Shown here: one piece after another, positions 25,201 to 36,200 of the stretch
Position numbering within the stretch: position 1 is the first letter of the stretch
Layout of the letters: the number at the start of each line of letters is the position of its first letter
Assembly: GCF_028473145.1 (NCBI RefSeq)
Contig: NZ_CP092370.1
Span: forward strand, 2,294,001-2,358,000
Direction of reading: 5' to 3'
Length of the DNA: 64,000 nucleotides
From: Flavobacterium sp. CBA20B-1
Lineage (GTDB): Bacteria; Bacteroidota; Bacteroidia; Flavobacteriales; Flavobacteriaceae
The notes under the pieces: model-generated
Told to the model about the DNA's origin: nothing
Seen by the model: only the letters and a program-made list of their open reading frames with translations
The model's database searches: none
Made by a program: the position numbers and the translations under genes

Positions 25201-28200
25201 ATTTAGGTAACGGAACCAAACGCTTACGCTTCTCAGCTCGCTTATACTTTACAGGTAACTACGGTGAAAAATTGAGCATCTATAGTATGAATGGAAACAC
25301 AGCAAGTGCTACAAAAACATTGATTAAAACCGTTAATGTTTCATCAACAGCTTATCAAGAGTATATTGTTTATTTACCAATTAGTACTACCGATGATTAT
25401 TTTGCATTTTCTTTTGATAATGAAAGTATGAGTAAATATATCTTTATAGATGATATCTATTACGAAGATGCACCAAGCTGTAGACCAATTGAAGAAAGTA
25501 CAATTGCAATCTCGAATGTAAGCAAAAACTCATTTGATGTTTCTTGGCAGGATATATACAACCTGAACCAAATGGCTTATGAAGTGGAAGTACGCACAAG
25601 TGGCAATCCAGGAACACCAGGAGCAATTTATAGCACAGTAACAGCTGTTGGTGTAACCAATATTACTGTACCTGGATTAGCCCCATCAACAGATTATACA
25701 GTTTATGTACGTGCGGTATGTTCGGCAACAGATCAAAGTGATTGGGCAAAAGGACCATCGGTAACTACTTTGTGTAACTACTCGGATTTTGTAACATACA
25801 CGCCATCGTTGGCATTGTGTGGACCACAAAAAGCGGTGTTAGACGCCACTTTAGTAGATACTACTTTTGAAGCAGCATGGTTTGACAGCGCAACAGATGT
25901 AGAACCATTATTTGTGGGATCTAACTTTGTTTCGGAAGACGATGTTACGCAAAACAGAAGTTTCTGGCTACGTAGTCAACAAGTCACTCCTAATAGCTCA
26001 GTCCAAATAGGTACAGGTACTTATACGTCTTCTGGCTCATGGGAATTCTTATATAGTTTATATGAAGGATATAAACACCAGTACATTTATACTGCTAAAG
26101 AGTTAACTGATAAAGGATTGGTAGCCGGACCTATAACTGCTCTTCAGTTTGATGTAGTATCAACCGGAAACTATAACCCTAGGTCAAATTTTGGTATCGC
26201 ATTGGGAACTACTCCAAATAGTGTCTCTACCACAAATTTAATTCCAAATAGTAACTTAACACAAGTTTATATCAATGCAGCACAGCCTTTAAACACAGGT
26301 ATTATGACATTTACCTTTACAACACCTTACAATTGGGATGGGGTAAGTAATATTGTGGTACAGGTTACTTCGGACAATGGTGCTTCATCAAGCCCTTATG
26401 GACAGTTGAGAGGTCACTCCACACCAGAAAGCCGTACATCAGTACTTTATGGTAACGGGCATGGTATAAGCGGTATTTTGGCAGCTAATTCACCTAGTAC
26501 GGGTGGTGCACCCTATTTATATGGAACAACATCAACATACCGTCCAAATACTGTATTTTTAGCAAATATTGGTTGTATATCACCAGCGATAGAAATTCCG
26601 GTAACGGTTTCCTTAAAACCGGCATTTGAACTTTCCACAGCGAGCATCACCTCATGTGAGGGCGGAGTATCAGATCCTGTAACCATTACCACCAACTTGG
26701 GTAACTACGATACATTTGTATGGACACCAAGTGCAGGAGTAAGCGGTGACGCAGTAAATGGTTGGACTTTCGCTACCAACGTAGAACAAGAATATGTATT
26801 ATCTGCTACACAATCAAACGGTATTTGTGAACACATTAAAACAGTTCGCGTATATGCAGGTAAAAAACCGGAAGCATTAACCACATTGGCTAGTTCTTAC
26901 GACATTTGTAAAAACGAAATTCAAGAGTTAGAAGCTTTAGAAAGCATACCTGCTATGGCATCAATAGGTAGTAAATTAACTACCACAGCTGCAACAAGCG
27001 AAATATCTGCATTTGTACAAAGTGCAATGTACTCTAAACAACAATATATTTATACAGCTGCAGAATTGATTGCACAAGGTGTAAATACATCAGGATACAT
27101 TAACAGCTTGTCATTTGAAACTATTAATTCAGGAGCAAGTTTAAGCAACCCAATGTACACGGTGAAAATGATGTTGACACCAAACGCTACGTTTGGTACA
27201 ACAAACTTTGCTACGGGTAATTTATCAACCGTATATTCGGAAGTGAATCACACACACACCTTCCAAGGTATGCAAACCATACAGTTTGACAGTCCTTTCT
27301 ATTGGGATGGACAATCAAACATATTGGTAGAAATCACCCAAGAAGGTATGGGTTCAGGCAATAATGCCCAAACCTATTTTACTTCAGTACCAGGTTCTAA
27401 CGTAGGTATGTATGCAACAAGTGCTACTGATCCAAACCCTACTGCAGGAACACGTACAACCGATCGTTTAGATGTTCAATTTGGTTTAGAACAATCAAGC
27501 GTAACGTGGTCGCCAATAAACAATTTATATGTGGATGCGGCAGCAACTGTTCCCTACACAGCAGGTACAAATGCTTTAACGGTTTACACCACATCGGGTG
27601 TAGCCATGAATCAAGTGTATAATGCATTGTTAACAGCACCATCGGGTTGTGAAACCACAAAAGCAGTTACCATCAACGTAGCAGACGTGGTAACACCAGT
27701 GGTACAAAGCCAAACTTTTTGTCAGGCAACACCGGTAAGTAATGTAGTTGTAACAGGTGGTACAAATGCAACTTTTGAATTTTATAGTTCAGCAACAGCA
27801 ACAACACCTATCACCAACATTACCCAAACAGGTACGTACTATGTAGAAGCAACCCAAGGTAATTGTAAATCGGTACGTGTGCCATTTACAGCAACGGTAA
27901 CACCATTGGCACTGCCAACTGCGCAATTCACACAAGTAGTTTGTGGCGGAGGAACAGTATCAGCCTTAATGGCTTCAGGTGTAAGCGGATCACAAATCAG
28001 ATGGTATAGTTCAGCAACATCTACTACTCCATTGGCATCTACCACTCCGTTGGTTGATAACACCACTTATTATGCTTCGCAAACGTTAGGAGCATGTGAG
28101 TCAGGTAGAATAGCTGTATTGGTTGATATTAACGCAGCACCAGCATCATTAACACCACAAACCATTTCAATATGTGGTACGTTAAATTACGGTAACGTTA

Positions 28201-29312
28201 ATTTAAATCAGATACCGGGTGCGGAATTAGTATGGTATCCATCAGCTACTTCTACAACACCAATACCAAACAATGGACAAATAGTAAACGGAACTTATTA
28301 TGTTTCTCAGAAAGTAAACGGATGTGAATCATTACGTGTTCAGGTTATTGCAACTGCCCAAGGTAGTGTTCCGGCACCAACTGCAACAATCCAGAATATT
28401 TGTGGAGCAGGTACAGTGGCGCAATTAAATGCACAAATTTTACCAAACGCAACAGCAGAGTGGTATAGTAATGCAACAGCGGTAACACCATTGGCAGCCA
28501 ACACGCCATTAACAAATGGAACTTACTATGTTTCTCAAAGAGTAGGCAACTGCGTATCGGTAAAAGTGCCAGTAGCAGTTCGTTTAATAAGCACAGCTGC
28601 TCCGGCAGTAGCTCCAATAACATTATGTGCGGGCTCTACAGTAGGAAGTATCACCTTACCAACACCATCAGGAGTATCATACAGATGGTATGTAAACAGT
28701 ACTTCAACAGTAGTTTTACCATCAACAGATGTTTTACAATCGGGGTATTACTTTGTGACACGCGTTGAAAACGGATGTGAGTCAGCACGTACACAAGTTC
28801 AAATCACCATCAATAGCAGACCAAACAGCCCAACAGGTGCATCGCCTCAAACATTTAACGATACAGACAATGCACAAATAAGCAGTTTGATCATGACCCA
28901 ACCAAATGTGGTTTGGTATGCAACCTACGATGATGCTATGAAAGGATTGAATCCATTGAACCAAAATATGCCATTGGTTGATCAAACAACTTATTACGCA
29001 GTAATTATCGGTTCGAACGGATGTCCAAGTTTACCAACCCCTATAGAAGTTCGTATTTTATTAGGAGTAAACGATTTTGATTTAAGTAAATTAAATTACT
29101 ATCCAAACCCAGTAAACGATCAATTAACCATCACTTACAGTGAAGTAATCACCAATGTGGAAGTATTTGATTTGAATGGACGATTGGTAATGAAAAATAG
29201 TTTTGATAAAGAAACGGTTCAATTAGATTTTAGCAGATTAAGTTCAGGAACTTATATGTTGAATGTTAAAACTAAGGAAAACAGCCAATTTATTAAAATT
29301 GTAAAAAAATAG
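22278..29312 (+). CDS. Giant T9SS-secreted adhesin-like protein (2344 aa)
   Basis: A cell-surface protein exported by Sec and then the type IX system. I start at the ATG (22278); an upstream TTG is not needed. Order: long signal peptide (cleavage near MIAQ); very glycine-rich region about 45-280; Ig-like domain to about 375; three repeats of a jelly-roll/MAM-like module (FYE(S/N)FD...CWTYLNKASSGYGYTT) each followed by a fibronectin-III domain with a YxxEVRTSG motif (nt 23400-25770); two related beta modules (QYIYTAxEL, nt 25980-26560 and 26960-27480); about six Ig-like repeats with WYSSAT..TPL...GTYYVSQ (27690-29050); type A sorting domain (YYPNPVNDQLTI to the end). Probably involved in adhesion or aggregation. 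A paralogue lies at 33254. Confidence 0.88.
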   Translation: MKKITQLSRFKIRWLTTKTLILFILGLLFPSFQMIAQTFSYTGNVQSVTLAAGTYDIEVWGANGGGSQGGIGGYSKVSYTHTGGTLYIVVGGAGATGGLPADINGGYNGGGARPNPGGATRGSGGGATHVSRSSGLLTDAAVRSNIIVVAGGAGGGSNSGTGVGGGGGLTGVNSNGSNPGQGGTQTAGGAAGAGTSGSPGTAGQGGQSLDMAGAGGGGWYGGGAGGGSVAGNTSNGGGGGSGYINGAGVTSGITRDHTQSGFIANPDTSGNGTVIITSTIPCTGTPNGGTATASSRACASQPFTLTLNSYTLGGGISLQWESSPAGLGTWSPIPNATGNTHTVTNQTADTDYRCVVTCTNSNGVSTSNIVTVGQPLAAVNFYESFDAVATGSFSNPTVPECWTYLNKASSGYGYTTTTAARSGKGFYTYRPNTTGEMLLISPQTNNLGNGTKQVRFWARVSSTTYETTQKLGVYTMSDPTSTGVLSLVENNIPLTTTWQEFIVPLPVTTDDYFAFSFDNQNGTAYVYLDDVYYEDLSPCIFPVNLAANNITITGATFTWNPSLAPGVTGYEWEVRTSGTPGTAGAVASGSTTAPSTTATTNALSGATTYYVYVRAVCGANKGVWTTFPVKFTTLCPVYTANFYENFDGVDTGGSTNPTIPNCWTYLNKASSGYGYTTTSAGRTGKGFYTYRPSTSNEMLLISPETNNLGNGTKQVRFWARVSSTSYQSTQKLGLYTMNNPTATGTLTLLENNFPLTTTWQEFIIPLPAGTDDYFAFSFDSQNGTAYVYVDDVYYEDLSPCIFPTNIQVANIAQTSATISWNASLAAGVTGYEYEIRTSGAAGSGATGLVQTGIVNAPATSVNISGLNHSTSYTVYIRSKCGTTDGLWTLFPVKFNTLCGVIMGSFFEGFENADIGGSSNNTVPNCWTYLRTGSNSTYPYGYTGTTGPKTGSKHFYTYQGSSYDGEVTLVSPETDNLGNGTKRLRFSARLYFTGNYGEKLSIYSMNGNTASATKTLIKTVNVSSTAYQEYIVYLPISTTDDYFAFSFDNESMSKYIFIDDIYYEDAPSCRPIEESTIAISNVSKNSFDVSWQDIYNLNQMAYEVEVRTSGNPGTPGAIYSTVTAVGVTNITVPGLAPSTDYTVYVRAVCSATDQSDWAKGPSVTTLCNYSDFVTYTPSLALCGPQKAVLDATLVDTTFEAAWFDSATDVEPLFVGSNFVSEDDVTQNRSFWLRSQQVTPNSSVQIGTGTYTSSGSWEFLYSLYEGYKHQYIYTAKELTDKGLVAGPITALQFDVVSTGNYNPRSNFGIALGTTPNSVSTTNLIPNSNLTQVYINAAQPLNTGIMTFTFTTPYNWDGVSNIVVQVTSDNGASSSPYGQLRGHSTPESRTSVLYGNGHGISGILAANSPSTGGAPYLYGTTSTYRPNTVFLANIGCISPAIEIPVTVSLKPAFELSTASITSCEGGVSDPVTITTNLGNYDTFVWTPSAGVSGDAVNGWTFATNVEQEYVLSATQSNGICEHIKTVRVYAGKKPEALTTLASSYDICKNEIQELEALESIPAMASIGSKLTTTAATSEISAFVQSAMYSKQQYIYTAAELIAQGVNTSGYINSLSFETINSGASLSNPMYTVKMMLTPNATFGTTNFATGNLSTVYSEVNHTHTFQGMQTIQFDSPFYWDGQSNILVEITQEGMGSGNNAQTYFTSVPGSNVGMYATSATDPNPTAGTRTTDRLDVQFGLEQSSVTWSPINNLYVDAAATVPYTAGTNALTVYTTSGVAMNQVYNALLTAPSGCETTKAVTINVADVVTPVVQSQTFCQATPVSNVVVTGGTNATFEFYSSATATTPITNITQTGTYYVEATQGNCKSVRVPFTATVTPLALPTAQFTQVVCGGGTVSALMASGVSGSQIRWYSSATSTTPLASTTPLVDNTTYYASQTLGACESGRIAVLVDINAAPASLTPQTISICGTLNYGNVNLNQIPGAELVWYPSATSTTPIPNNGQIVNGTYYVSQKVNGCESLRVQVIATAQGSVPAPTATIQNICGAGTVAQLNAQILPNATAEWYSNATAVTPLAANTPLTNGTYYVSQRVGNCVSVKVPVAVRLISTAAPAVAPITLCAGSTVGSITLPTPSGVSYRWYVNSTSTVVLPSTDVLQSGYYFVTRVENGCESARTQVQITINSRPNSPTGASPQTFNDTDNAQISSLIMTQPNVVWYATYDDAMKGLNPLNQNMPLVDQTTYYAVIIGSNGCPSLPTPIEVRILLGVNDFDLSKLNYYPNPVNDQLTITYSEVITNVEVFDLNGRLVMKNSFDKETVQLDFSRLSSGTYMLNVKTKENSQFIKIVKK

Positions 29313-29335
29313 TTTAACTTAATAATACATGTAGA

Positions 29336-29370
29336 GAAGCCGTTGGAAATGAACGGCTTCTCTTTTTTTT
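29336..29370 (+). terminator. Terminator of the first T9SS adhesin gene
   Basis: AGAAGCCGTT and AACGGCTTCT are perfect arms around GGAAATG, followed by a T-run. The second T9SS gene ends with a hairpin of similar sequence at 38142-38170. Confidence 0.85.
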
Positions 29371-29603
29371 AGAACAACAACCCACGCCATATTAAATTTA
29401 AATTATAAAAGATAATTTAGCTCCACACTAAATTCTCCTAAAATAAAATGTAACTATCATCCCATTAACTAAAGCATTCAATATCAAAAAATAATAAACT
29501 ACATTAATGTCACCTACTACTTGTGAAAACGAAACTCAAAGGTTGTCACTACTCCTATCAGGTTTCAAGAGCGATAAAAATCAATAATTAGACATAAAAA
29601 AAA

Positions 29604-29630
29604 GCAGTTCAATAATTGAACTGCCCTTTT
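29604..29630 (-). terminator. Terminator of the DUF805 gene
   Basis: GCAGTTCA and TGAACTGC pair around ATAAT. On the minus strand the stem runs into a T-run (the plus-strand A-run at 29596-29603). It lies 17 bases after the DUF805 stop. Confidence 0.75.
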
Positions 29631-29646
29631 CCATGTAAACTTTGTA

Positions 29647-29973
29647 TTACATATTTGCTTTTGGATCTTCACCGTATTCGTTTGGTCCTTTATCTCCTTC
29701 TGTACATGCTAAGATCAAGCTATAAATTGGTATTAAAAGAAACCAACCACTTTTACCCACATCGTGCATTCTTCTCACTCCTACGGCAATACCAGGAAGC
29801 AAAACTGCTAATGTATAAATATTTGCCAAATTAGGAACATCTAATAATCCACAAATAAAACCAAATGCAAATGCAAAAATAACATTAAATAAAAAAAACA
29901 TCCAATATTCTTTTCTTCTTGCTCTACCGTTAAACACGGCGTAATTCTGTAATACTTTTAAGTAATAATTCAT
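29647..29973 (-). CDS. DUF805 membrane protein
   Basis: A 108-residue inner-membrane protein. The family pattern is plain: FNGRARRKEYWMFFLFN at the start, about three to four hydrophobic segments, VGVRRMHDVGKSGWFLLIP in the middle, and a polar tail TEGDKGPNEYGEDPK. DUF805 proteins are common but functionally unassigned. It is a single gene with a TATTTTTG element at 30029-30022 as a likely promoter. Confidence 0.9.
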   Translation of the reverse strand: MNYYLKVLQNYAVFNGRARRKEYWMFFLFNVIFAFAFGFICGLLDVPNLANIYTLAVLLPGIAVGVRRMHDVGKSGWFLLIPIYSLILACTEGDKGPNEYGEDPKANM

Positions 29974-30056
29974 AATATTTTTCTAATTTTTATCAAACAT
30001 AGTTATATTAACACTATTTAACAAAAATATTTTTGATTTATAAGAAAAATAGCATA

Positions 30057-32870
30057 TTAATGCGCATCCAACCAATTGGTTCCTTCACCTATTTCCACTT
30101 CCAATGGAACAACTAACTGAAAAGCATTTTCCATTTCTTCTTTAATTATTGGTTTTATTGTCTCTAATTCGGTTTTAGGAACATCGAAAACCAACTCATC
30201 GTGTACTTGCAACAACATTTTGGTTTGCAGATTTTCTTTTAGCAATCGGTTATGAATGTTGATCATAGCAATTTTAATGATATCGGCTGCCGATCCTTGA
30301 ATGGGCGCATTTACCGCATTGCGTTCTGCCCCTCCACGAACCACTGCATTTTGCGAATTGATGTCTTTTAAATACCTGCGACGACCTAAAACCGTTTGTA
30401 CATAACCATTTTCTCTTGCAAAAGCGATTTGATTATCAATATAATCGCGCAATTTGGGATAAGTTTGGTAATAAGCATCTATCAACTCTTTACTTTCGGC
30501 ACGACTTAAACTGGTTTGCTGACTTAGTCCAAAAGCCGAAACACCGTAGATAATTCCAAAGTTCACCGTTTTGGCATTGCTTCGTTGCTCACGTGTAACC
30601 TCATCTAAAGCTACATTAAAAACTTTTGCAGCGGTTGCCTTATGAATATCTTCTTGCTTTTTAAACGATTCAATCATGTTTGGTTCTTCGCTCAAAGCAG
30701 CAATGATGCGCAATTCAATTTGCGAATAATCGGCAGATACCAACACGTGATTTTCATCTCGTGCTACAAATGCCTTGCGAACATTTTGCCCGCGCTGGGT
30801 GCGAATGGGTATATTTTGCAAATTGGGATTGTTGGAACTTAAACGCCCAGTAGCTGCAACTGCCTGCATATAATCGGTATGCACACGACCTGTTTTTGGA
30901 TTGATCTGATGGGGCAAGGCATCAACATATGTGTTTTGTAATTTAACAATTTGTCGCCATTCTAAAATATCCCGAACCACTTCATTGTCTTTTGCTAATT
31001 CACTCAAAACCTCTTCTCCTGTGGCATATTGCCCCGTTTTGGTTTTCTTTATCTTGCCACTGCTTATCTTTAATTTTTCAAATAAAACAACACCTAACTG
31101 CTTGGGCGATGCCAGATTGAATTCCTCGCCGGCTGTTTCAAATATTTTGGTTTGAAGTGATGCTGCTTCGGCAGATAAATCAACCGACAACTTTTTTAGA
31201 TAATCCACATCCAATCGAATACCTTCGGATTCCATTTCAGCTAAAACAGATACCAATGGGCTTTCGATTTTATCAAACAATTCACGGGTTTTGGATTGAT
31301 CCAATCTAGGAGCAAAAACCTCTTTTAATTGATAGGTGATATCGGCATCTTCGGCGGCATATTCTTTAATATCTTCTAAAGACACATCGCGCATTGATTG
31401 CTGTCCTTTGCCTTTTTTACCGATTAATTCTTCGATCGATTTAGGTTGATACTGCAGATAGGTTTCGGCCAAAACATCCATATTATGACGCATATCTGGA
31501 TTTATCAAATAATGCGCAATCATGGTATCAAACAAAAATCCTTTTACTTCAACATTATAATTTTTAAGTACTTTAATATCGTATTTTAAATTTTGACCAA
31601 TTTTTACAATTTGTTCGTTTTCAAAAAACGGTCGCAGTATTTCGATTAACTCTTGTGCTTCGGCTTGATTTTCAGGAAACGGAAGATAGTAAGCCGATCC
31701 TTTAGTATATGCAAACGACATGCCGACCAATTCGGCTAAATTTGCATCTAAATTTGTTGTTTCGGTATCAAAACACACTTCGGTCTGTTCCAACAAGGTT
31801 TTTGTAAAGAGCTGCAACGCAAATTTACCTTGTATTATTTGGTAATGATGATCGGTTGTTGCTAAATTTTTGTAATATCCTTCTTGATCAATTTTAATTT
31901 CGCTGTCGCCTGTTTCAAATAAAGAAATTTGATCGGATGTTTTTTCGGGTTGCTTGCCAATTGGGGTGGGCTGAACCATTGTTGCATCATCTGCAAAAAT
32001 TTTATCAAACTGTTCTTTCATTCTGCGAAATTCTAGTTCTTGAAAAATTGCATCGGTTTTCTCTACGTCAGGTTTATCTAGCTTAAAAAATGTTTCATCA
32101 AATTCTACCGGACAATCTAAAAAAATACGGGCTAACTTCTTCGAAAGCAAGCCGAGTTCTTTATTTGCTTCGATCTTTTCGCGCATTTTACCCTTTAATT
32201 TGTCGGTATTTTCCAACAAATTTTCAATGGAACCAAATTCAGCCAACAATTTCTTAGCTGTTTTTTCGCCAACGCCTGGCAATCCGGGAATATTATCAAC
32301 TGCATCGCCCATCATTCCCAAGAAATCGATTACTTGCAAAGGGTGTTCCACTTCAAACTTCTCTTGAACTTCCTTCACGCCCCAAATTTCAATTCCATTG
32401 CCCATGCGTGCCGGGCGGTACATAAAAATATTGTCCGAAACCAGCTGTGCATAGTCTTTATCGGGCGTTACCATAAAAACCTGAAAACCTTCTTTTTCGG
32501 CTTTTTTAGATAAGGTTCCTATTAAATCGTCGGCTTCAATTCCAGGCACTTCAATAATGGGAATGTGCATTGCTTTTAAAATTTCTTGGATGTAAGGCAC
32601 TGCAATTTTAATGGCTTCGGGGGTTTCATCACGGTTTGCTTTGTATTCCGGAAAGATCTCGCAACGAGCTTGGCTTCCGTCCTTATCAAAAGCAACTGCC
32701 AAATAATTGGGGCGTTCGCGCTTTATAACGTCCATCAATGAATTCATAAAACCCATAACTGCCGAGGTATCTAACCCTTTGGAATTGATACGTGGATTTT
32801 TTATAAAGGCATAATACCCACGAAATATCAATGCGTAGGCATCTAATAGAAATAATCGTTTTTCACTCAT
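30057..32870 (-). CDS. polA: DNA polymerase I
   Basis: A 937-residue repair and replication polymerase. Three activities can be placed: 5' nuclease at about 1-290 (MSEKRLFLLDAYALIFRGYY, GIEADDLIGTLSKKAE, GDAVDNIPGLPGVGEKTAKK); 3'-5' exonuclease at about 350-540, with the metal-binding D-x-E retained in CFDTETTNLD, so proofreading is likely active; polymerase at about 560-937 with motif A LVSADYSQIELRII, motif B RSNAKTVNFGIIYG and motif C LLQVHDELVFD. The length matches other Bacteroidetes PolA. It is transcribed alone from TACTTTTG at 32898-32891. Confidence 0.97.
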   Translation of the reverse strand: MSEKRLFLLDAYALIFRGYYAFIKNPRINSKGLDTSAVMGFMNSLMDVIKRERPNYLAVAFDKDGSQARCEIFPEYKANRDETPEAIKIAVPYIQEILKAMHIPIIEVPGIEADDLIGTLSKKAEKEGFQVFMVTPDKDYAQLVSDNIFMYRPARMGNGIEIWGVKEVQEKFEVEHPLQVIDFLGMMGDAVDNIPGLPGVGEKTAKKLLAEFGSIENLLENTDKLKGKMREKIEANKELGLLSKKLARIFLDCPVEFDETFFKLDKPDVEKTDAIFQELEFRRMKEQFDKIFADDATMVQPTPIGKQPEKTSDQISLFETGDSEIKIDQEGYYKNLATTDHHYQIIQGKFALQLFTKTLLEQTEVCFDTETTNLDANLAELVGMSFAYTKGSAYYLPFPENQAEAQELIEILRPFFENEQIVKIGQNLKYDIKVLKNYNVEVKGFLFDTMIAHYLINPDMRHNMDVLAETYLQYQPKSIEELIGKKGKGQQSMRDVSLEDIKEYAAEDADITYQLKEVFAPRLDQSKTRELFDKIESPLVSVLAEMESEGIRLDVDYLKKLSVDLSAEAASLQTKIFETAGEEFNLASPKQLGVVLFEKLKISSGKIKKTKTGQYATGEEVLSELAKDNEVVRDILEWRQIVKLQNTYVDALPHQINPKTGRVHTDYMQAVAATGRLSSNNPNLQNIPIRTQRGQNVRKAFVARDENHVLVSADYSQIELRIIAALSEEPNMIESFKKQEDIHKATAAKVFNVALDEVTREQRSNAKTVNFGIIYGVSAFGLSQQTSLSRAESKELIDAYYQTYPKLRDYIDNQIAFARENGYVQTVLGRRRYLKDINSQNAVVRGGAERNAVNAPIQGSAADIIKIAMINIHNRLLKENLQTKMLLQVHDELVFDVPKTELETIKPIIKEEMENAFQLVVPLEVEIGEGTNWLDAH

Positions 32871-33253
32871 ACTATTTGTTTCAACAAAGTCAAAAGTACA
32901 AAAAAGAAATAAGTTGATTAAATAATGTATGTTTTTGATAAAAACCTAAAATAGACTTTTAAATAAGTCCCTTGAAATAGAGTTTAATAAAATTACCAAT
33001 AAAAAAATGAGGGCTCTCCCAATTCCGCAAAAAATAAAAATTAAATAAATTCGTTAAACTTTATTTTAATTGACAAATTATTTTGTTTTTATATATTTTT
33101 TTTAATTACATTTATCGCATATTTAGAAAAGTAAAAAATAGTGATTGTTGTTGAATTTTATGCTAAGCTTAAGACTTTATTTGTCTTACAGCTAGTGTGT
33201 TATTGCAATTGATTAGATTTTTTACAGAATTTACAAATTTTAATTAATTAAAT
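32871..33253. other. Divergent promoter region between polA and the second adhesin gene
   Basis: A 383-bp AT-rich spacer. It contains the polA -7 element TACTTTTG (32898-32891, minus) and a small hairpin TAAGAC-TTTATT-TGTCTTA near 33171. No credible ORF or RNA is seen. The adhesin promoter must lie in its right half but matches the consensus poorly. Confidence 0.5.
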
Positions 33254-36200
33254 ATGAAAAAAATTATTTTTCTATTAGTTTTCGCTTTAAGTTTATTTGA
33301 GCTAAATGCTCAAATATCCTACACGCAAGGTTGGGAAACTACCGGATTAAATTCATGGACTAGTTCTGGGTCTGGTAGCTTTTCTCGTGTTACAACTACT
33401 CCCTGTATTGGAACAGCTTCAGCGCGAGCTAACAATTACTATGGTGGCACTTCGTACCTAGTATCACCTGCTTTAACAGGTACAAATGGCGGAGATTTAA
33501 CCGTAAGTTTTAGTTACAAAGTCACACAGTACAGTTCAAATACTACGGGACAAACTTTAACTGATTTGGGTACTATTAAATTACAATGGGCAACATCTAC
33601 TTCAGGTCCATGGACAGATGTTTTTCAAGTTGACAACACCAACCACACAGTTTCGGCTTCTTGTGCCGTAAAAACAGCTACTTTTTCGGGCTTACCTGTT
33701 TCAGGAAATGTTTATATTAGATTTAATGTTACTTCGGGTACATCCTCAGCCGACAATTACGTTTATATTGATGACGTTGTTGTTTCGCAAGGAGCAGCTC
33801 CCTCTTGTTTAACTCCTTCAGGTGTAACTACTAACAATATAACACAAACAGGAGCAACTGTTTATTGGGTGGCTTCTCCTAGTAATCCGTCTGCTAATTA
33901 TGATATTTACTGGAGCACAAACAATACGGCTCCTACAAGTACTACTGCTGCATCATACACAAATCAAACATCACCTTATAACGCAACAGGTTTAGCACCT
34001 AATACTACTTATTTTTGGTGGGTACGTTCAAATTGTGGCGGAAGCGGTTACAGTTCTTGGGTAAGTGGCGGAAGTTTTAAAACTTTGTGTAACCCTTATA
34101 CAATACCTTACTTTGAAGGTTTTGAATCAAGTTATACAGATGCTGCAACAATTGGTGGATGTTTATTTCAAGAATCCATTAATGGAACACAAGTGTGGAC
34201 TGCCAATTCTAGTGCAACTGATTACAATAGATCTCCAAGAACAGGTAACTGGAATGCATTCTTAAGATATAGTAATGATGATTGGATTTACATTCCCATA
34301 AATTTAACCGGAGGAGTGAGTTATACAGTTGAATTATATGCAAGACAAGATGGAAGCACTTCAACAAACTCTAATATAACTGTTAGCTATGGCACATCGG
34401 CCGTTGCTACTGCAATGACAAATACAATTGTTCCAGCTACAGGTATTATTAACGGGAACTACCAATTAATTACAGGTAGTTTTACACCCGCAACAACTGG
34501 AACTTACTATGTAGGAATCAAGGGATTCATGAATAGTTCTCCATGGTATATTTCTTTAGATGACATATCAATAGATGCTACACCAACTTGTATAAGCCCT
34601 ACAGCTCTTGTTTCTTCAAATCCTACTGCTACAGGAGTAACTATGACATGGACTGCCTCAACAAGTAATCCGTCAGGAAATTATGATATTTATTGGAGTA
34701 CATCAAACACAGCTCCTACAAATACAACAACCCCGTTAGCAACCAATCAAACATCACCATACAACGCAACAGGATTATCGTCTGACACTACATATTTTTG
34801 GTGGGTACGTGCTAACTGTGGCGCGGGCGACACTAGTAAATGGGCAAGTGGCGGTAGCTTTAAAACATTATGTAATCCATACACAACACCATATTTCGAA
34901 GGATTTGAAACAGGTTATACAGATGCTGCAACAATTGGTGGATGTTTATTTCAGGAATCCATTAATGGAACACAAGTGTGGACTGCCAATTCTAGTGCAA
35001 CTGATTACAACAGATCTCCAAGAACAGGTAATTGGAATGCATTCTTAAGATATAGTAACGACGATTGGATTTATATTCCTATTAATCTAATAGGCGGAAC
35101 AGGATATACTGTTGAACTATATGCACGCCAAGATGGGTCAACTGCTACTAATTCTGATATTGCAATCAGTTACGGTACATCTGCATCTGATACGGCAATG
35201 ACAAATGCAATAGTGCCTCCAACTGGAATCATTGACGGTAATTACCAATTAATCACAGGAAAATTCACACCAGCTACAACAGGCACTTATTATGTTGGAA
35301 TTAAAGGATTCATGAATGGCTCTCCATGGTATATTTCTTTGGATGATATTCGAATAGATGTTACTCCACCACCAACTGCTACCACAACAGTAGTTAATAA
35401 CACATGCTATGGCGGTACAACTGGAACAGCTGAAGTTATAACTGTTGATGGTACTCCACCTTATACTTATTCATGGGCTCCATCAGGAGGAACAGGCTTC
35501 AAAGCAACTGGGTTAGCAGCAGGAACATACACTGTAACAGTAACTGACGCAAACAACGTTACAGCTACAGCTACAGCAGTAGTTACCGAGCCTGATGCTT
35601 TAGTTTCAAACGCAGTTGTAAACAACATTAGTTGTAATGGTTCAAACAATGGAACAATTGATATCACGCCAACAGGCGGAACGGCTCCTTATACCTATCT
35701 GTGGACTACAGGAGACACTGGTACTTCTGTAAGTAATTTAGCGCCGGGTACATATTCCTTAACCATTACAGATGCCAACAATTGTACCGCAACAGAAGAT
35801 TTTGTTATCACAGAACCGACTGTTTTGGTAGCAACAAACGCTGCACAAACCAATGTTACCCTTTTTGGAGGTAATGACGGTTCAGCAACTGTGGCGGCAA
35901 GTGGCGGAACAGCACCATATACTTATATGTGGAGCAATGGAGCAACCACAGCAGCAATCACAAACTTAACTGCAGGAACATATACTGCAACAGTAACCGA
36001 TGCAAATGGTTGTACCGCAACAGAAGATTTTGTAATCACACAACCTATCCCATTGATGGCTCAGTCTGTATCTCAAACCAACGTAAGTTGTAATGGCGGA
36101 TCAGACGCAAGCGCAAGCATCGTAGCAATAGGCGGAAATGCACCTTACACCTACCAATGGTCACCAAGTGGAGGAACTGCTGCTACCGCAACAGGATTAT

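Larger units (their letters stand above)
29313..29646. other. Intergenic region, two terminators and no gene
   Basis: The spacer holds a terminator for the adhesin gene at 29336-29370 and one for the DUF805 gene at 29604-29630. Between them I see only AT-rich DNA with no convincing frame, repeat or RNA. Confidence 0.6.

Noticed and set aside
29549..29590. A single GTTGTCACTACTCC-type word resembling a CRISPR repeat
   Set aside because: It occurs once, without a second copy, spacer or cas gene in the window.
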